NCBI RefSeq assembly: GCF_019469185.1 | Contig: NZ_CP048264.1 | Span: 1,116,001 to 1,180,000 of the forward strand | Origin: Gilliamella sp. ESL0441 | GTDB lineage: Bacteria > Pseudomonadota > Gammaproteobacteria > Enterobacterales > Orbaceae | Direction of reading: 5' to 3' | DNA: 64,000 bases | Part shown: piece after piece, positions 18,566 through 27,866 of the stretch | Numbering within the stretch: the stretch's first letter is position 1 | Layout: the number at the start of each line of letters is the position of its first letter | Position numbers and translations under genes: made by a program | Notes under the pieces: model-generated | Told to the model about the DNA's origin: nothing | Databases searched by the model: none | What the model saw: the letters and a program-made list of their open reading frames with translations, nothing else

Positions 18566-18643
18566 ATGAAAACTCCACACAAAAATATTATTGTATTAAT
18601 TAAAAGCCGTAAGAAAAAAAGTACGCAAGCGGAAAAAAATTAA
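18566..18643 (+). CDS. Candidate 25-residue basic small protein
   Basis: The ATG at 18566 follows AGAGGAAATCTAATA, a good ribosome site. The frame encodes 25 residues with a hydrophobic centre (NIIVLI) and a lysine-rich end (KSRKKKSTQAEKN). It lies between a plausible promoter and a strong rho-independent terminator, which makes a self-contained small transcription unit. I cannot assign a family. It could be a small membrane-associated or nucleic-acid-binding peptide, or the unit could act mainly as an sRNA. Confidence 0.45.
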   Translation: MKTPHKNIIVLIKSRKKKSTQAEKN

Positions 18644-18696
18644 TCACAAGTTCGAATTTTTTCAAGTCAATTATAATTAAGTTAGTTAGATTATAT

Positions 18697-18723
18697 AAAT
18701 AAACCCCTTTTTGGGGTTTATTT
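18697..18723. terminator. Strong bidirectional terminator
   Basis: AAATAAACCCC (18697-18707) and GGGGTTTATTT (18713-18723) pair across five T bases, with T-rich sequence on the plus side and A-rich on the other. It can end the small plus-strand unit and the convergent ydcH transcript. Confidence 0.85.
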
Positions 18724-18824
18724 TTATAAAAGGTCAAATTTAAGTAATTTTAATCACTTTAAATGTGCTAAATTACCCAATAATAGTGTTCAGCTAAAAG
18801 TCCTTAAATAAAAGCATAAAATAC

Positions 18825-19037
18825 CTATTCATTATTTTTTAAGATAGCGTGTATTTCATCTTTAAGTTTTAATTTCTGTTTTTTTAGATTTTCAATTGAT
18901 TCTGATGTATCGACTTCAATCCCAGATTCAATATTTTTTATTTTCTGATCTAAAGCATTATGTTGATCAAACAGTTTTTGAAAACGTAAATCATTATTTT
19001 TCAATTTAGAAATTAATTCTCGATATTCTGGAAACAT
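18825..19037 (-). CDS. ydcH: DUF465 family protein YdcH
   Basis: The 70-residue protein starts MFPEYRELISKLK and has the family pattern F-x-LFD-x-HN-x-LD and a C-terminal KKQKLKLKDEI helix, matching E. coli YdcH closely. It is predicted to form a short helical hairpin or coiled coil. Its biochemical role is unknown. I use the ATG at 19037, five bases after AAGGAG; the GTG at 19043 overlaps the ribosome site. It diverges from yjgR. Confidence 0.88.
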   Translation of the reverse strand: MFPEYRELISKLKNNDLRFQKLFDQHNALDQKIKNIESGIEVDTSESIENLKKQKLKLKDEIHAILKNNE

Positions 19038-19143
19038 AGTCACTCCTTATGTTGGCTAACAAATGATTAAATAGAAGTTACTGCTATTTAAGCTTACAGT
19101 ATTACTGATTGTTTTAATAGCAATTTTAATGAGGATTTAATAT

Positions 19144-20661
19144 ATGACTGAATCTATCGTGATTGCCAAAAGTAATGGTAAAGACCTATCTATTATAACC
19201 GCCTTAGCTAATCGTCATGGTTTAATTTCAGGGGCGACGGGCACTGGCAAAACAGTGACGCTTCAAAAGATGGCGGAAAGCTTTTCTAATATAGGTGTGC
19301 CAGTATTTTTGGCCGATGTTAAAGGAGACCTTACCGGTTTAGGAGAAGAAGGGATTTTAACTGATAAACTTAAAGATAGGTTAATCAATATTGGTGTCAC
19401 TAATTGGCAACCAAAATCATCGCCAATCGAATTATGGGATGTTTTTGGAGAAAAAGGAATTCCTGTTCGAAGTACGGTATCAGACATTGGTCCTATCTTA
19501 CTAGCTCGTCTTCTCAATCTTAATGATATTCAATCAGATGTATTACAATTAGTTTTTAAAATATCGGATGACAATAATCTATCTTTACTTGATTTTAAAG
19601 ATTTACGTGCCTTAGTGCAGTTTATTGGTGATAATGCAAAAAAATTTACTTCGGAATATGGCAATATTTCGCTATCATCGATTGGCGCCATTCAACGTAG
19701 TTTGTTATCGCTTGATCAAGAAGGAGCTGAATATTTTTTAGGCGAACCAATGCTAGATATTCAGGATCTGATGCAAACCAATACTGATGGGCGCGGTATG
19801 ATCAATATTTTATCAGCTGATAGATTATATAATTCCCCAAAATTATATTCAGTTTTCCTTTTATGGTTATTATCAGAACTGTTTGAACATATGCCTGAAA
19901 TTGGCGATCCAGATAAACCAAAATTAGTGTTCTTTTTTGATGAAGCCCATTTATTGTTTAACGATATTTCACCTGCTTTACTTCAAAAGATTGAGCAGGT
20001 GGTAAGATTAATTCGTTCTAAAGGGGTTGGCATTTATTTTGTTACTCAAAATCCTACCGACATTCCAGACACTGTCTTGGGGCAACTTGGTAATCGTGTA
20101 CAACATGCTCTAAGGGCATTCACCCCTAAGGATCAAAAAGCGGTAAAAGCAGCAGCCCAAACAATGAGAGCTAATCCTGATTTGGATACCGAAAAAGTGA
20201 TTATGGAATTAGCTGTCGGTGAAGCGTTGATCTCTTTTTTAGATGAGAAAGGGCGCCCTAATATGGTAGAGCGAGGCTTTGTGATTGCACCAAATTCGAA
20301 AATAGGCCCAATTTCACCTGAAAAAATTCCAGAAATTATTCATCAATCGCCATATTACAGTAAATATGCTAATACCATTGATCGGCAATCCGCTTATGAA
20401 CGAATAAAAGCGGGATTTACATTAAATGAGGGGAGTGAGACTCAATCATCAGATAATGAAAACTCGACAACATCCACAGAAAAATCAAGTAGCGGTAATT
20501 GGTTAAATATGTTAAGTTCTCTTTTTTTTGGGACTAAAGGACCACGAGGTGGGCAACAAGATGGTTTTGCCCAGAAAGTTGCAAAAAGTGCAACAAGACA
20601 AGTCGCTAATGAAATAGGTAGACGGATTACACGTGGTATTTTAGGGGGATTTAAAAAATAA
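19144..20661 (+). CDS. yjgR: DUF853 / HerA-like ATPase YjgR
   Basis: The 505-residue protein has Walker [11 protein letters not shown] (about 31-40), Walker [14 protein letters not shown] (about 260-272), and a conserved [27 protein letters not shown] stretch. These fit the YjgR/DUF853 group of HerA/FtsK-type P-loop ATPases (E. coli YjgR is 500 residues). A low-complexity Ser/Glu/Asn linker (about 425-450) precedes a basic C-terminal segment. No nuclease partner such as NurA is adjacent, and the cellular role is unclear. It appears to be a single-gene unit. Confidence 0.9.
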   Translation: MTESIVIAKSNGKDLSIITALANRHGLISGATGTGKTVTLQKMAESFSNIGVPVFLADVKGDLTGLGEEGILTDKLKDRLINIGVTNWQPKSSPIELWDVFGEKGIPVRSTVSDIGPILLARLLNLNDIQSDVLQLVFKISDDNNLSLLDFKDLRALVQFIGDNAKKFTSEYGNISLSSIGAIQRSLLSLDQEGAEYFLGEPMLDIQDLMQTNTDGRGMINILSADRLYNSPKLYSVFLLWLLSELFEHMPEIGDPDKPKLVFFFDEAHLLFNDISPALLQKIEQVVRLIRSKGVGIYFVTQNPTDIPDTVLGQLGNRVQHALRAFTPKDQKAVKAAAQTMRANPDLDTEKVIMELAVGEALISFLDEKGRPNMVERGFVIAPNSKIGPISPEKIPEIIHQSPYYSKYANTIDRQSAYERIKAGFTLNEGSETQSSDNENSTTSTEKSSSGNWLNMLSSLFFGTKGPRGGQQDGFAQKVAKSATRQVANEIGRRITRGILGGFKK

Positions 20662-20731
20662 ATTAACCCTATCTTAGGATTAATCCGATATAGATATTAA
20701 TTAAAGTAGAAGCAAAATAGGAGTGTTTGCA

Positions 20732-21814
20732 ATGTTTAAATTATTCTTGGACTGGTATAAAAGACGATTCAGTGATCCTCATGTAGTCTCTTTGATTATG
20801 GTCATTGTTTGCCTTTTTTTTGTCCTTTATTTTTTTAATAAAATACTATTACCCGTTTTAATTGCCATTGTCCTGTCCTATTTGCTTGATACACCTGTTA
20901 ATTACCTACACAAAAAAAGAATTCCAAGAACGTTGGCAGTCATTATTGTATTGTTTGTTTTTCTGTTTTTTGTTTTAGCTGGATTTATGATACTTGTTCC
21001 TTTAGTTTGGAATCAAAGTATTAGCTTAATAACGAATATTCCGAAAATGTTAAATTTTGCCAATAACTTCCTCAGTTCACTGCCCGAACACTATCCGGAA
21101 CTTATTGACGTAAAATTATTTGATTCTATGATTCAAGGAATAACCAGCAAAGTGGTACAAACGGGTAATTCTTTATTACAATTCTCTATCGTTTCACTTT
21201 TTGGGCTTGTTTCGGTTGCAATCAATGCTGTTCTTGTGCCGATTATGATGTTTTTCTTTTTGAAAGATAAAGCAAAAATATGGGGTTATTGTTCTCGCCT
21301 CCTTCCTAAAAATCGTGGTGTCTTAAATAAAGTCGCCGCAGAAATGGATACGCAAATTGCTAATTATATTGTAGGCAATGTCTTGCATATTCTTATTCTC
21401 GGGATTAGCGTGTATATTCCATTTTGGTTTTTTGGTTTAGATTATGGATTATTATTAGCCGTGATTGTTGGGCTATCGGTTCTGATTCCTTATATTGGCA
21501 TAATTATTTCCAGTATTCCGGTTGTTCTTATTGCGCTGTTTCAATGGGGAATTAGTCCTGAATTTGGATATTTAATGCTCTTTTATGTATTGATTCAAGC
21601 TTTAGATGGTAACTTGTTAGTGCCTTGTCTGTTTTCTGAAAAATTGAATCTTCATCCTTTAGTGATAATTTTAGCAGTCATTGTTTTTGGTGGGTTATGG
21701 GGATTTTGGGGAATATTCTTTGCAATCCCTCTGGCTACTTTGGTCAAAGCCATTATAAATGCATGGCCTAATCCGGATGAAATAAATAGTCGTAATAAGG
21801 TAAAAGCAGATTAG
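20732..21814 (+). CDS. perM: AI-2E family membrane protein PerM
   Basis: The 360-residue protein has about seven or eight membrane segments and the AI-2E/PerM family pattern, including VLVPIMMFFFLKDK and QALDGNLLVPCLFSEKLNLHPLVIILAVIVFGGLWGFWG in the C-terminal half. The N-terminal SDPHVVSLIMV matches PerM closely. It is a putative permease whose substrate is not established. The ATG at 20732 has AGGAG eight bases upstream; the frame also opens at GTG 20723. It converges on bcp, and the two genes are also neighbours in E. coli. Confidence 0.88.
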   Translation: MFKLFLDWYKRRFSDPHVVSLIMVIVCLFFVLYFFNKILLPVLIAIVLSYLLDTPVNYLHKKRIPRTLAVIIVLFVFLFFVLAGFMILVPLVWNQSISLITNIPKMLNFANNFLSSLPEHYPELIDVKLFDSMIQGITSKVVQTGNSLLQFSIVSLFGLVSVAINAVLVPIMMFFFLKDKAKIWGYCSRLLPKNRGVLNKVAAEMDTQIANYIVGNVLHILILGISVYIPFWFFGLDYGLLLAVIVGLSVLIPYIGIIISSIPVVLIALFQWGISPEFGYLMLFYVLIQALDGNLLVPCLFSEKLNLHPLVIILAVIVFGGLWGFWGIFFAIPLATLVKAIINAWPNPDEINSRNKVKAD

Positions 21815-21828
21815 GCTAATCTGCTTTT
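21802..21828. terminator. Bidirectional terminator between perM and bcp
   Basis: AAAAGCAGATTA (21802-21813) pairs perfectly with TAATCTGCTTTT (21817-21828) across GGC. It overlaps the perM stop codon and lies eight bases beyond the convergent bcp stop. Confidence 0.85.
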
Positions 21829-21835
21829 GCAAATT

Positions 21836-22312
21836 TTATTTTGGGTGGTTTTTGAGATAATCTAAAACCACTTCATGATGATTACTGGTTTTGAAATCAT
21901 CAAAAACTTGTTCGATTTTTCCATCTGTATCAATTAAGAAACTGATACGGTGAATACCATCATAAGTTTTTCCCATAAACTCTTTTTGACCCCAAGTACC
22001 AAAAGCCTCACATAATTCGTGATTTTCATCAGAAAGCAAAGTAAAGTTTAAAAGCTCTTTTTCTGAAAATCTTGATAATTTTTCGGGCTTATCTGTACTA
22101 ATACCAATGATTACAACATTATATTTTTTTAAATCCTCGGCACAGTCTCGTAAATTACAGGCTTGCACGGTGCACCCTGGTGTCATGGCTTTGGGATAGA
22201 AATAGATCAACATACGCTGACCTTTAAAGTCTTTAGAGCTTATTTGCTCTCCATCTTGGTCAGGCAACGAAAATTGAGGTGCTTTTTCACCTTTTTTAAG
22301 TGGATTAACCAT
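21836..22312 (-). CDS. bcp: Thiol peroxidase Bcp (peroxiredoxin)
   Basis: The 158-residue peroxiredoxin has the peroxidatic motif PKAMTPGCTVQACNLRD: Cys48 in TPGCT and the resolving-type Cys53 five residues on, as in E. coli Bcp. It reduces hydroperoxides in the cytoplasm with thioredoxin. Length agrees with the family (156). It converges on perM, with a shared terminator between them. Confidence 0.95.
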   Translation of the reverse strand: MVNPLKKGEKAPQFSLPDQDGEQISSKDFKGQRMLIYFYPKAMTPGCTVQACNLRDCAEDLKKYNVVIIGISTDKPEKLSRFSEKELLNFTLLSDENHELCEAFGTWGQKEFMGKTYDGIHRISFLIDTDGKIEQVFDDFKTSNHHEVVLDYLKNHPK

Positions 22313-22381
22313 AAATTAATTACCTATGTTAATAGTTTAATATTCTAATCGCTAAAGGTATCAAAACTTTGTGTCATCAAT

Positions 22382-23677
22382 TTAACTTATCTTACTAAAA
22401 AAACGACTTGCTGCTTCAATCGTATGATTGATTTCTTTATCTGAGTGCATAAGTGACATGAAACCTGCTTCAAAAGCTGATGGTGCAAAGTAAACACCTT
22501 CAGTGAGCATATGATGATAGAATTTTTTGAATAATTCAATATCACAATTCATTACATCTTGATAACTGCTTACTTCGAAAGCATTTGTAAAGAAAAATCC
22601 GAACATAGCACCAGCTTGATTGACAACAAAAGGGATTTTATGCTGTTTGGCAGCCGATAAAAGCCCATTGGTTAGCGTTTTGGTTTTCTCCTCTAATTCT
22701 TGATAAATACCTACATCCATTAATTTGGTTAAGGTTGCATAACCTGCTGCCATAGCCACTGGATTACCCGAGAGCGTGCCTGCTTGATAAATTGGGCCTG
22801 TCGGGGCAAGTTGTTGCATAATATCGGCTCGACCACCAAAAGCGCCAACCGGCATCCCTCCACCAATAATTTTACCTAGACAAGTCAAATCGGGGACAAT
22901 GTCATAATAATCTTGCGCTCCACCTAGTGCTACCCTAAATCCTGTCATCACTTCATCAATAATTAACAATGCCCCATATTCATCACAAAGCGCTCTTAAT
23001 CCTTGTAAAAACGATTTTTTAGCAGGTATGCAATTCATGTTGCCGGCTACAGGCTCAATAATAATTGCTGCAATATCATTTGGGTATTGTTCGAATTGCT
23101 TTTTGACCGATTCAAGATTGTTATAATCACATACTAAAGTATGTTTTACAAAATCATTAGGAACACCAGGTGAAGTAGGGTGACCGAAAGTAAGCGCTCC
23201 TGATCCAGCTTTGACTAATAGATAATCTGCATGTCCATGATAACAGCCTTCAAATTTAATGATTTTATCTCGCCCCGTAAAGCCTCGAGCCACACGTATT
23301 GCGCTCATTGTTGCTTCGGTACCAGAGTTTACCATACGGAGCATTTCAATCGATGGCATAATCTCTGTGACTAAATTTGCAACTTTAGTTTCGATTTCGG
23401 TTGGTGCACCAAAACTGAGTCCATGATGAACAGCTTGAATAACTGCGTTAGCAACATCAGGATCATTGTGTCCAAGAATCATTGGTCCCCATGAACCTAC
23501 ATAATCGATATAAGCATTTTGATCAACGTCATATATATAAGCACCATTGGCACGTTCAATAAATAATGGCGTTCCACCAACACCATTGAAAGCCCGTACC
23601 GGTGAATTTACTCCACCAGGCAAAACAGATAAAGCTTGGTGAAAATATTTTTCGGATTTTAATGACTTTGTTAACAT
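22382..23677 (-). CDS. hemL: Glutamate-1-semialdehyde 2,1-aminomutase
   Basis: The PLP enzyme of the C5 heme pathway converts glutamate-1-semialdehyde to 5-aminolevulinate. It shows [12 protein letters not shown] at the N terminus, the substrate-loop region [26 protein letters not shown] before the cofactor site, and the PLP lysine in [17 protein letters not shown] (about residue 265). I choose the ATG at 23677 to match family length (about 431 residues); the frame extends to an ATG at 23719. Heme synthesis therefore coexists with the heme scavenging island at 2.4-10.5 kb. Confidence 0.95.
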   Translation of the reverse strand: MLTKSLKSEKYFHQALSVLPGGVNSPVRAFNGVGGTPLFIERANGAYIYDVDQNAYIDYVGSWGPMILGHNDPDVANAVIQAVHHGLSFGAPTEIETKVANLVTEIMPSIEMLRMVNSGTEATMSAIRVARGFTGRDKIIKFEGCYHGHADYLLVKAGSGALTFGHPTSPGVPNDFVKHTLVCDYNNLESVKKQFEQYPNDIAAIIIEPVAGNMNCIPAKKSFLQGLRALCDEYGALLIIDEVMTGFRVALGGAQDYYDIVPDLTCLGKIIGGGMPVGAFGGRADIMQQLAPTGPIYQAGTLSGNPVAMAAGYATLTKLMDVGIYQELEEKTKTLTNGLLSAAKQHKIPFVVNQAGAMFGFFFTNAFEVSSYQDVMNCDIELFKKFYHHMLTEGVYFAPSAFEAGFMSLMHSDKEINHTIEAASRFFSKIS

Positions 23678-23776
23678 ATTCTGTGTTCTCATTGAAGAAA
23701 TATGGTGGTATTTATTCATAGTTTTAAAATTATTTCAAGCAACCTAACAAAAATTTAAATAATAGAATTTTTCATT

Positions 23777-23806
23777 TTGTAATTTCATTTTTGGACAGTA
23801 TATAAT
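23777..23806 (+). promoter_or_regulatory. Promoter of erpA
   Basis: TTGTAA (23777-23782), an 18-base spacer and a perfect TATAAT (23801-23806) lie about 28 bases before the erpA start. AGGAGAAGAAA just before the ATG is the ribosome site. Confidence 0.65.
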
Positions 23807-23834
23807 AAGCAGATCTAGATAGTAGGAGAAGAAA

Positions 23835-24173
23835 ATGAGCAATGCTTTACCAATTAACTTTACTGATGCTGCTGCAAATAAAGTAAAGACTCTAATTACT
23901 GAAGAGGAAAACCCAAATCTTAAGTTAAGAGTCTATATCACTGGTGGTGGATGTAGTGGGTTTCAGTATGGTTTTACATTTGACGAAAAAGTAAATGAAG
24001 ATGATTTGGCGATCGAAAAAAATGGTGTCTCATTAGTTATCGATCCTATGAGTTTACAATACTTAGTTGGCGGAACAATAGATTACGTAGAAGGTCTACA
24101 AGGTTCACGCTTTGTTGTCGATAATCCTAATGCAACAACGACTTGTGGTTGTGGCTCTTCATTTAGTGTCTAA
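23835..24173 (+). CDS. erpA: Iron-sulfur cluster insertion protein ErpA
   Basis: The 112-residue A-type carrier has the three conserved cysteines in [10 protein letters not shown] (about 40) and TTCGCGSS (about 104 and 106). Size and sequence ([35 protein letters not shown]) fit ErpA rather than IscA or SufA. It delivers [4Fe-4S] clusters to apoproteins, including those of isoprenoid synthesis and anaerobic respiration. It is monocistronic and marks the left border of the toxin island. Confidence 0.95.
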   Translation: MSNALPINFTDAAANKVKTLITEEENPNLKLRVYITGGGCSGFQYGFTFDEKVNEDDLAIEKNGVSLVIDPMSLQYLVGGTIDYVEGLQGSRFVVDNPNATTTCGCGSSFSV

Positions 24174-24282
24174 TGACTAGACTACTTGTATTGAATTTTC
24201 TAATCAAATTTATAAAACATTGATTCAGAAAAGTGACAATGTCACATTTGACTGGTTATCTATTCAAATTTTATCTCATATC

Positions 24283-24300
24283 AACTGCCATATGGCAGTT
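24283..24300. terminator. Perfect palindrome after erpA
   Basis: AACTGCCATATGGCAGTT is an 18-base perfect palindrome 110 bases after erpA. A smaller hairpin (GTGAC/GTCAC, about 24233-24245) precedes it. Either may end erpA transcription. The rest of 24174-24431 holds no gene that I can see. Confidence 0.4.
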
Positions 24301-24431
24301 TAGCCAAAGTTTATTAAGTTTTCATCCAGTAATTAAAGTAAATTTTGTAGGATAACTTAAAGCGAATGGTTATGGGCAGCGCTGTTTTCTTAGAAGAATT
24401 AAATGTAATCAATATCTAAATAGTGATTACA

Positions 24432-24806
24432 AATATTCGCAAACAGATAGACACCACCTTACAAATAGAACCGGAAGACGAAACCATTTAAATCACCGCC
24501 GCCCCCTTTTTACACAAAAGATGGCTGGAAAGACGCCACCGACCTCACCGAACAAGACCAAATACAAACCAAAAATAAAAAATGGTATCGTGTAAAAGGG
24601 CAAAACTTTCTTTATACTAAGAAAAAAGTCTATAATTTTGAAGTTGAAGATTGGCACACCTACTTTGTCGGCAAACTCGCTTGGCTGGTGCATAATGCTA
24701 AGCCTTGTTTTTCTACAATGATAAGAGAATCCCAAACATGGTATCTCTTGGTGATAAGGTTTACCTCCATGTAGATAATATGAAGGGTTATCGGGGGATA
24801 TTTTAA
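24432..24806 (+). pseudogene. Decayed Hint-domain tail of a polymorphic toxin
   Basis: Reading across frames gives QIDTTLQIEPEDETI, then a stop, then ITA and PFYTKDGWKDATDLTEQDQ, then YNFEVEDWHTYFVGKLAWL followed by VHNA. This is the classic end of a PT-HINT autoprocessing domain (HPFYT...VEDxHTYFVG...VHN). After VHNA, a one-base shift continues into NDKRIPNMVSLGDKVYLHVD, the beginning of a toxin tip. A further shift at a G run (24794-24798) would extend it with DILKYASKKV. At least three lesions make it non-coding. It is a displaced C-terminal cassette from an Rhs- or CdiA-like protein whose N-terminal part is absent. Confidence 0.8.
24650..24682 (+). repeat. 33-base direct repeat in the Hint region, copy 1
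   Basis: This encodes the DWHTYFVGKLA segment and matches 28266-28298 at 32 of 33 bases. The shared Hint end is where toxin tips of this class are exchanged by homologous recombination. Confidence 0.85.
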
Positions 24807-24870
24807 AATATGCATCTAAAAAGGTGTAAGTATAATTGATGATATTTCAGTATTATTCGAAAAGTGATTA

Positions 24871-25518
24871 ATGATGAGCAAATATAACTTTCAGTTTAAA
24901 GAATACAATTGGATAAAAAAGAGTTTAAATTCAGAAGAAAACACACTCAACAATATCAAAGAAAACTATTTAGATAATAATCTTAACAAAGAAGAATTAG
25001 AGTTAATTAAAAATCCTAAAAAATGGGCTGAATATGCCTTTTCAAGCCACAATCATCAACAATATTATGTGACAATCTTAGCCGGAGAAACTCCCTTAGC
25101 TTGCATAAACAATTCATTTTATGGAATTGACATTAGCTTTTTAGAATATAATCACGAAGGAGAATTGGTAAAATATTTATGGATGGTATACAACAGATAC
25201 AATATGGATTTATATTTTAAAACAAATAAATTAATAAATTGGGATGATAATAATTTATTTTTATCTCAAGTGGAGGTAACAAAAGAAGATACAAAAAATA
25301 AAATCCATAATAAAGCATTATTTAAGTATAGTAAAAAATTGCTAAAATGGACATCAGTTCTTAATAATAAACAAGATGGTACTTATAAACGAGAAGATAA
25401 AGAAACAAAAGTCAATTTGACTGGTAATTTTATTCGTTCACCTAAACATTATTTAGATTACGAATATTTATTAGATTATCAAAACATTTTAAAACCTGAA
25501 TATTTAAATTTACCATAA
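24871..25518 (+). CDS. Putative immunity protein, family not recognised
   Basis: The 215-residue soluble protein has no signal peptide or membrane segment, is rich in Asn, Lys and Tyr, and has a central beta-rich part (YYVTILAGETPLACINNSFYGIDISFLEY). I recognise no family. It follows the decayed Hint/toxin tail by 65 bases on the same strand, the position of an immunity gene for that tip. An ATGATG pair gives two possible starts one codon apart. Immunity function is inferred from position only. Confidence 0.6.
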   Translation: MMSKYNFQFKEYNWIKKSLNSEENTLNNIKENYLDNNLNKEELELIKNPKKWAEYAFSSHNHQQYYVTILAGETPLACINNSFYGIDISFLEYNHEGELVKYLWMVYNRYNMDLYFKTNKLINWDDNNLFLSQVEVTKEDTKNKIHNKALFKYSKKLLKWTSVLNNKQDGTYKREDKETKVNLTGNFIRSPKHYLDYEYLLDYQNILKPEYLNLP

Positions 25519-25550
25519 TATTTTATTGTGCATTCTTTTAGTTATTAAAA

Positions 25551-25592
25551 AAACCGAACGTAATGCGGAAAAATTTTCAAAGAAGTTTTAAA
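25551..25592 (+). repeat. Short toxin-tail-like fragment, copy 1
   Basis: The frame reads TERNAEKFSKKF then stop, directly before the broken immunity gene at 25622. The same phrase, TEHNAGKILEKF, precedes the intact copy at 27867. It looks like the last residues of a lost toxin tip carried along with its immunity gene. Confidence 0.5.
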
Positions 25593-25621
25593 ATGAACTA
25601 AAAAGAATTAAGAAAATCATT

Positions 25622-25993
25622 ATGATAAAGGTTGAAAATTTAATAGGATTATCCATAACGCAGTTTTTCTGTAAAAAATTTGATTCCAATTCGACAGGTT
25701 ATACTGAAATAGTCGTGCAAATATCAAACTATTATCTACAAATTACTGTGAATGATGATACTGATGAACTTATCGTTCATATTCCTTCCCTAATAGAAAC
25801 TAACCAATATTTTATTCCAGATTGATCAAATAATTTAACAAATAAATCCCTAATGCAACTTTGGGGCATTGAAAATGAAAAAAGATATTCTGATTTACTC
25901 TGTCTAGGTATTGATGAAGTCATACCTAGTATCGTATTTTCATCTTTAGCTTCTGAAATAAAAGTCGGATTAGTCAATTATGGTTCAGTTTAA
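25622..25993 (+). pseudogene. Broken copy of the 27867 immunity gene (Trp68 to stop)
   Basis: The first 67 codons are nearly identical to the intact gene at 27867-28253. Then TGG (Trp) is TGA, and reading through gives the rest of the protein (NKSLMQLWGIENEK, LLCLGIDEVIPSIVF, KVGLVNY) before a different short end (GSV). About nine bases in ten agree by eye over some 440 bases, including the upstream tail fragment. A single nonsense change is the main lesion. A 67-residue product could still be made but would lack half the fold. Confidence 0.82.
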
Positions 25994-26159
25994 TGACAGC
26001 AATTAAAGAACTGATAAATAATACAAAAACTGAATTTTATTTCCTCGATCAGCCACTAAAGTGATTTTGGAGAAGAAAGATCATCACCTTTCAATAATAA
26101 TATATAATGATAAGAAAAATTTTGAATTTCTTAATCCTTTTAGGACACCAGTTGTATGA
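25993..26159 (+). pseudogene. Frameshifted remnant of a small immunity-like gene
   Basis: An ATG overlapping the previous stop starts MTAIKELINNTKTEFYFLDQ and reaches a TGA after PLK. Shifting the frame there continues VILEKKDHHLSIIIYNDKKN and ends FRTPVV. The pieces join smoothly, so one indel near 26060 is the likely lesion. Its stop overlaps the ATG of the HEAT-repeat gene (ATGA). The family is not recognised. Confidence 0.5.
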
Positions 26160-27208
26160 ATATAGAAGAATTAAAAGCGAAGTATGAAAAATACATTGGA
26201 ACAGATGAGTTTATGGATCATGTTTTTGAATTAAAAAAAGATTTGTTAGCGTCAGATTCCAATGAATTTTTAGAATATCATTATTTATTAATGAACAATA
26301 AGAATTTGGATAGTGGTGAAAGAGACTTAATAAAATCTTTCTTTTACTCAGAAGTCGTTAATGAAAGAGATAAAACTAAAGTCGGTGAGTTTCTATTAAA
26401 AAAATTTGAACAAGAAAAAACACACCAAAAGCAAGCAGAATTGATTAAAATTTTAGGACATCTAAGATATTCTAAAGTCAAAAAACTCGCCATCCAAGAA
26501 ATAAAATCGCCTGAATATGAGTTACGCTTTGCCAGTATCATTGTATTGGGCTGGATTGGTAATTCAAAAGACTTAGGGTATTTGAATGAACGTATGTTAA
26601 ATGATCCGGAAGGAACATTACGTCAATGTGGCGCTGCTGCGATGAGGCAAATTTGGTTTCGTCATAAATCAACGAAATTAAAAATAACCCAATATATCAA
26701 TAGTGCGATAAGAAATGAAACAAATCCCGATGCTTTAACCGGCATGATTATCACGATTCAAGATTTATATAGAAAGAAATTAGGAATTAAAGAAAGTCAT
26801 TATGGCGATCTATCGGGAGATGTTACCAAAGCAAAAGAAAAATGTATTAAAGAGTTAGATAAAATTGAGTTAAAGATGAAATTATTTTTATATGACATTG
26901 AAACAGAAGAAGAAATAGAACCCGAAGAATATACATTAGATGAAGCATTAGATGAATTTTATTACCTGTCGGAAGAGGAAGACTCTTTTTTAGGAATTAT
27001 AGATGATGAAGATAGATGTATTCAGTTTCTATTTGTTTCCGACAATAAATGGTTGGTAGACATTCCGCGAGTTGCTGAAAATTATACCCTACAAAAATAT
27101 GCAGATTATGATGAATGTGTAGATATGATTGAAAAAGTATATGAATTAAAAGAAATAGTCCAGTTTTCGGGAATGAAAAAAGTAGAATTAAGGAAAATCA
27201 ATGATTAA
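26156..27208 (+). CDS. HEAT-repeat-like protein, probable immunity protein
   Basis: The 350-residue protein has an alpha-helical N-terminal half with HEAT-like pairs (LIKILGHLRYSKVKKLAIQEI; RFASIIVLGWIGNSKDLGYL; GTLRQCGAAAMRQIWFRH), then a helical linker, then a very acidic segment (about 243-280, many Glu/Asp), and a mixed alpha/beta C-terminal domain (about 280-345). HEAT-type immunity proteins are common in polymorphic toxin loci and often use acidic surfaces to cover nucleases. Its start overlaps the stop of the preceding remnant. The cognate toxin is not present beside it. Immunity is inferred from context. Confidence 0.65.
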   Translation: MNIEELKAKYEKYIGTDEFMDHVFELKKDLLASDSNEFLEYHYLLMNNKNLDSGERDLIKSFFYSEVVNERDKTKVGEFLLKKFEQEKTHQKQAELIKILGHLRYSKVKKLAIQEIKSPEYELRFASIIVLGWIGNSKDLGYLNERMLNDPEGTLRQCGAAAMRQIWFRHKSTKLKITQYINSAIRNETNPDALTGMIITIQDLYRKKLGIKESHYGDLSGDVTKAKEKCIKELDKIELKMKLFLYDIETEEEIEPEEYTLDEALDEFYYLSEEEDSFLGIIDDEDRCIQFLFVSDNKWLVDIPRVAENYTLQKYADYDECVDMIEKVYELKEIVQFSGMKKVELRKIND

Positions 27209-27229
27209 CCTTATATTAAATACATCATT

Positions 27230-27724
27230 ATGAAATTTGATTTAATCATTGAAAAACCATTAACGAAGCTAACTGACTTTAAGTTTGAGTTATATGATAA
27301 AGATTCCTTAACAGAGGCACTTTCTATCATTGACGATGCTATTTATGAAACTCATAAAATAAAGTTTTATTTCAATTCACTAGGTGAAGTATGGAACGTT
27401 ACTGTATTTGGAGATCTCTCTGTTTTTCTGGAACAATTAGCTGATATATTAAAAGTCACAAAAGGTATTAAAAAACAACATATCTTAGATTTTTACGAAG
27501 TAGGAACAAATAGAAAATTACTTTTAATTCATGATAAAAAAATAGTTGAAATTAAAAACATTTCAACTACTGGTTGGACCCCTTCTATAACCGCTGAAAC
27601 ACAAGATAATTTAGATATTCAAATATTATTTTTTGTTAACAAATTGAAAAGTATTATAGAAATAATATGCCCAGAAGTGAATCAAATAGCTAAAATAAAA
27701 GAATGGTATAATTCATTTCAATAA
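27230..27724 (+). CDS. Putative immunity protein, family not recognised
   Basis: The 164-residue soluble alpha/beta protein lacks a signal peptide. It begins MKFDLIIEKPLTKLTDFKFELYD and contains IKFYFNSLGEVWNVTVFGDLSVFLEQL, which reads like a compact single-domain immunity fold. It follows the HEAT-repeat gene by 21 bases on the same strand, and only two bases separate its stop from the next fragment. No catalytic motif is seen and I cannot name a family. Confidence 0.55.
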   Translation: MKFDLIIEKPLTKLTDFKFELYDKDSLTEALSIIDDAIYETHKIKFYFNSLGEVWNVTVFGDLSVFLEQLADILKVTKGIKKQHILDFYEVGTNRKLLLIHDKKIVEIKNISTTGWTPSITAETQDNLDIQILFFVNKLKSIIEIICPEVNQIAKIKEWYNSFQ

Positions 27725-27725
27725 A

Positions 27726-27836
27726 ATGAAAATACAAAACATAAAATATATTGATGAACTCACTAATAAATATGCTTCCGGTACGGTTATTTAAAATACC
27801 GAACATAATGCGGGAAAAATTCTGGAGAAGTTTTAA
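27726..27836 (+). pseudogene. Short remnant ending in a toxin-tail-like phrase
   Basis: From ATG 27726 the frame reads 22 codons (MKIQNIKYIDELTNKYASG...) to a TAA, then continues in the same frame as NTEHNAGKILEKF to a second TAA at 27834. The second part matches the fragment at 25551-25592. It is probably the end of a lost toxin tip or a small gene with one nonsense change. Confidence 0.45.
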
Positions 27837-27866
27837 AATGTGCTAAAAAGAATTAAGAAAATCATT

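Noticed and set aside
24493..24735. Minus-strand 80-codon frame in the Hint remnant
   Set aside because: It lies opposite a clear Hint-domain reading on the plus strand and has no protein character of its own.
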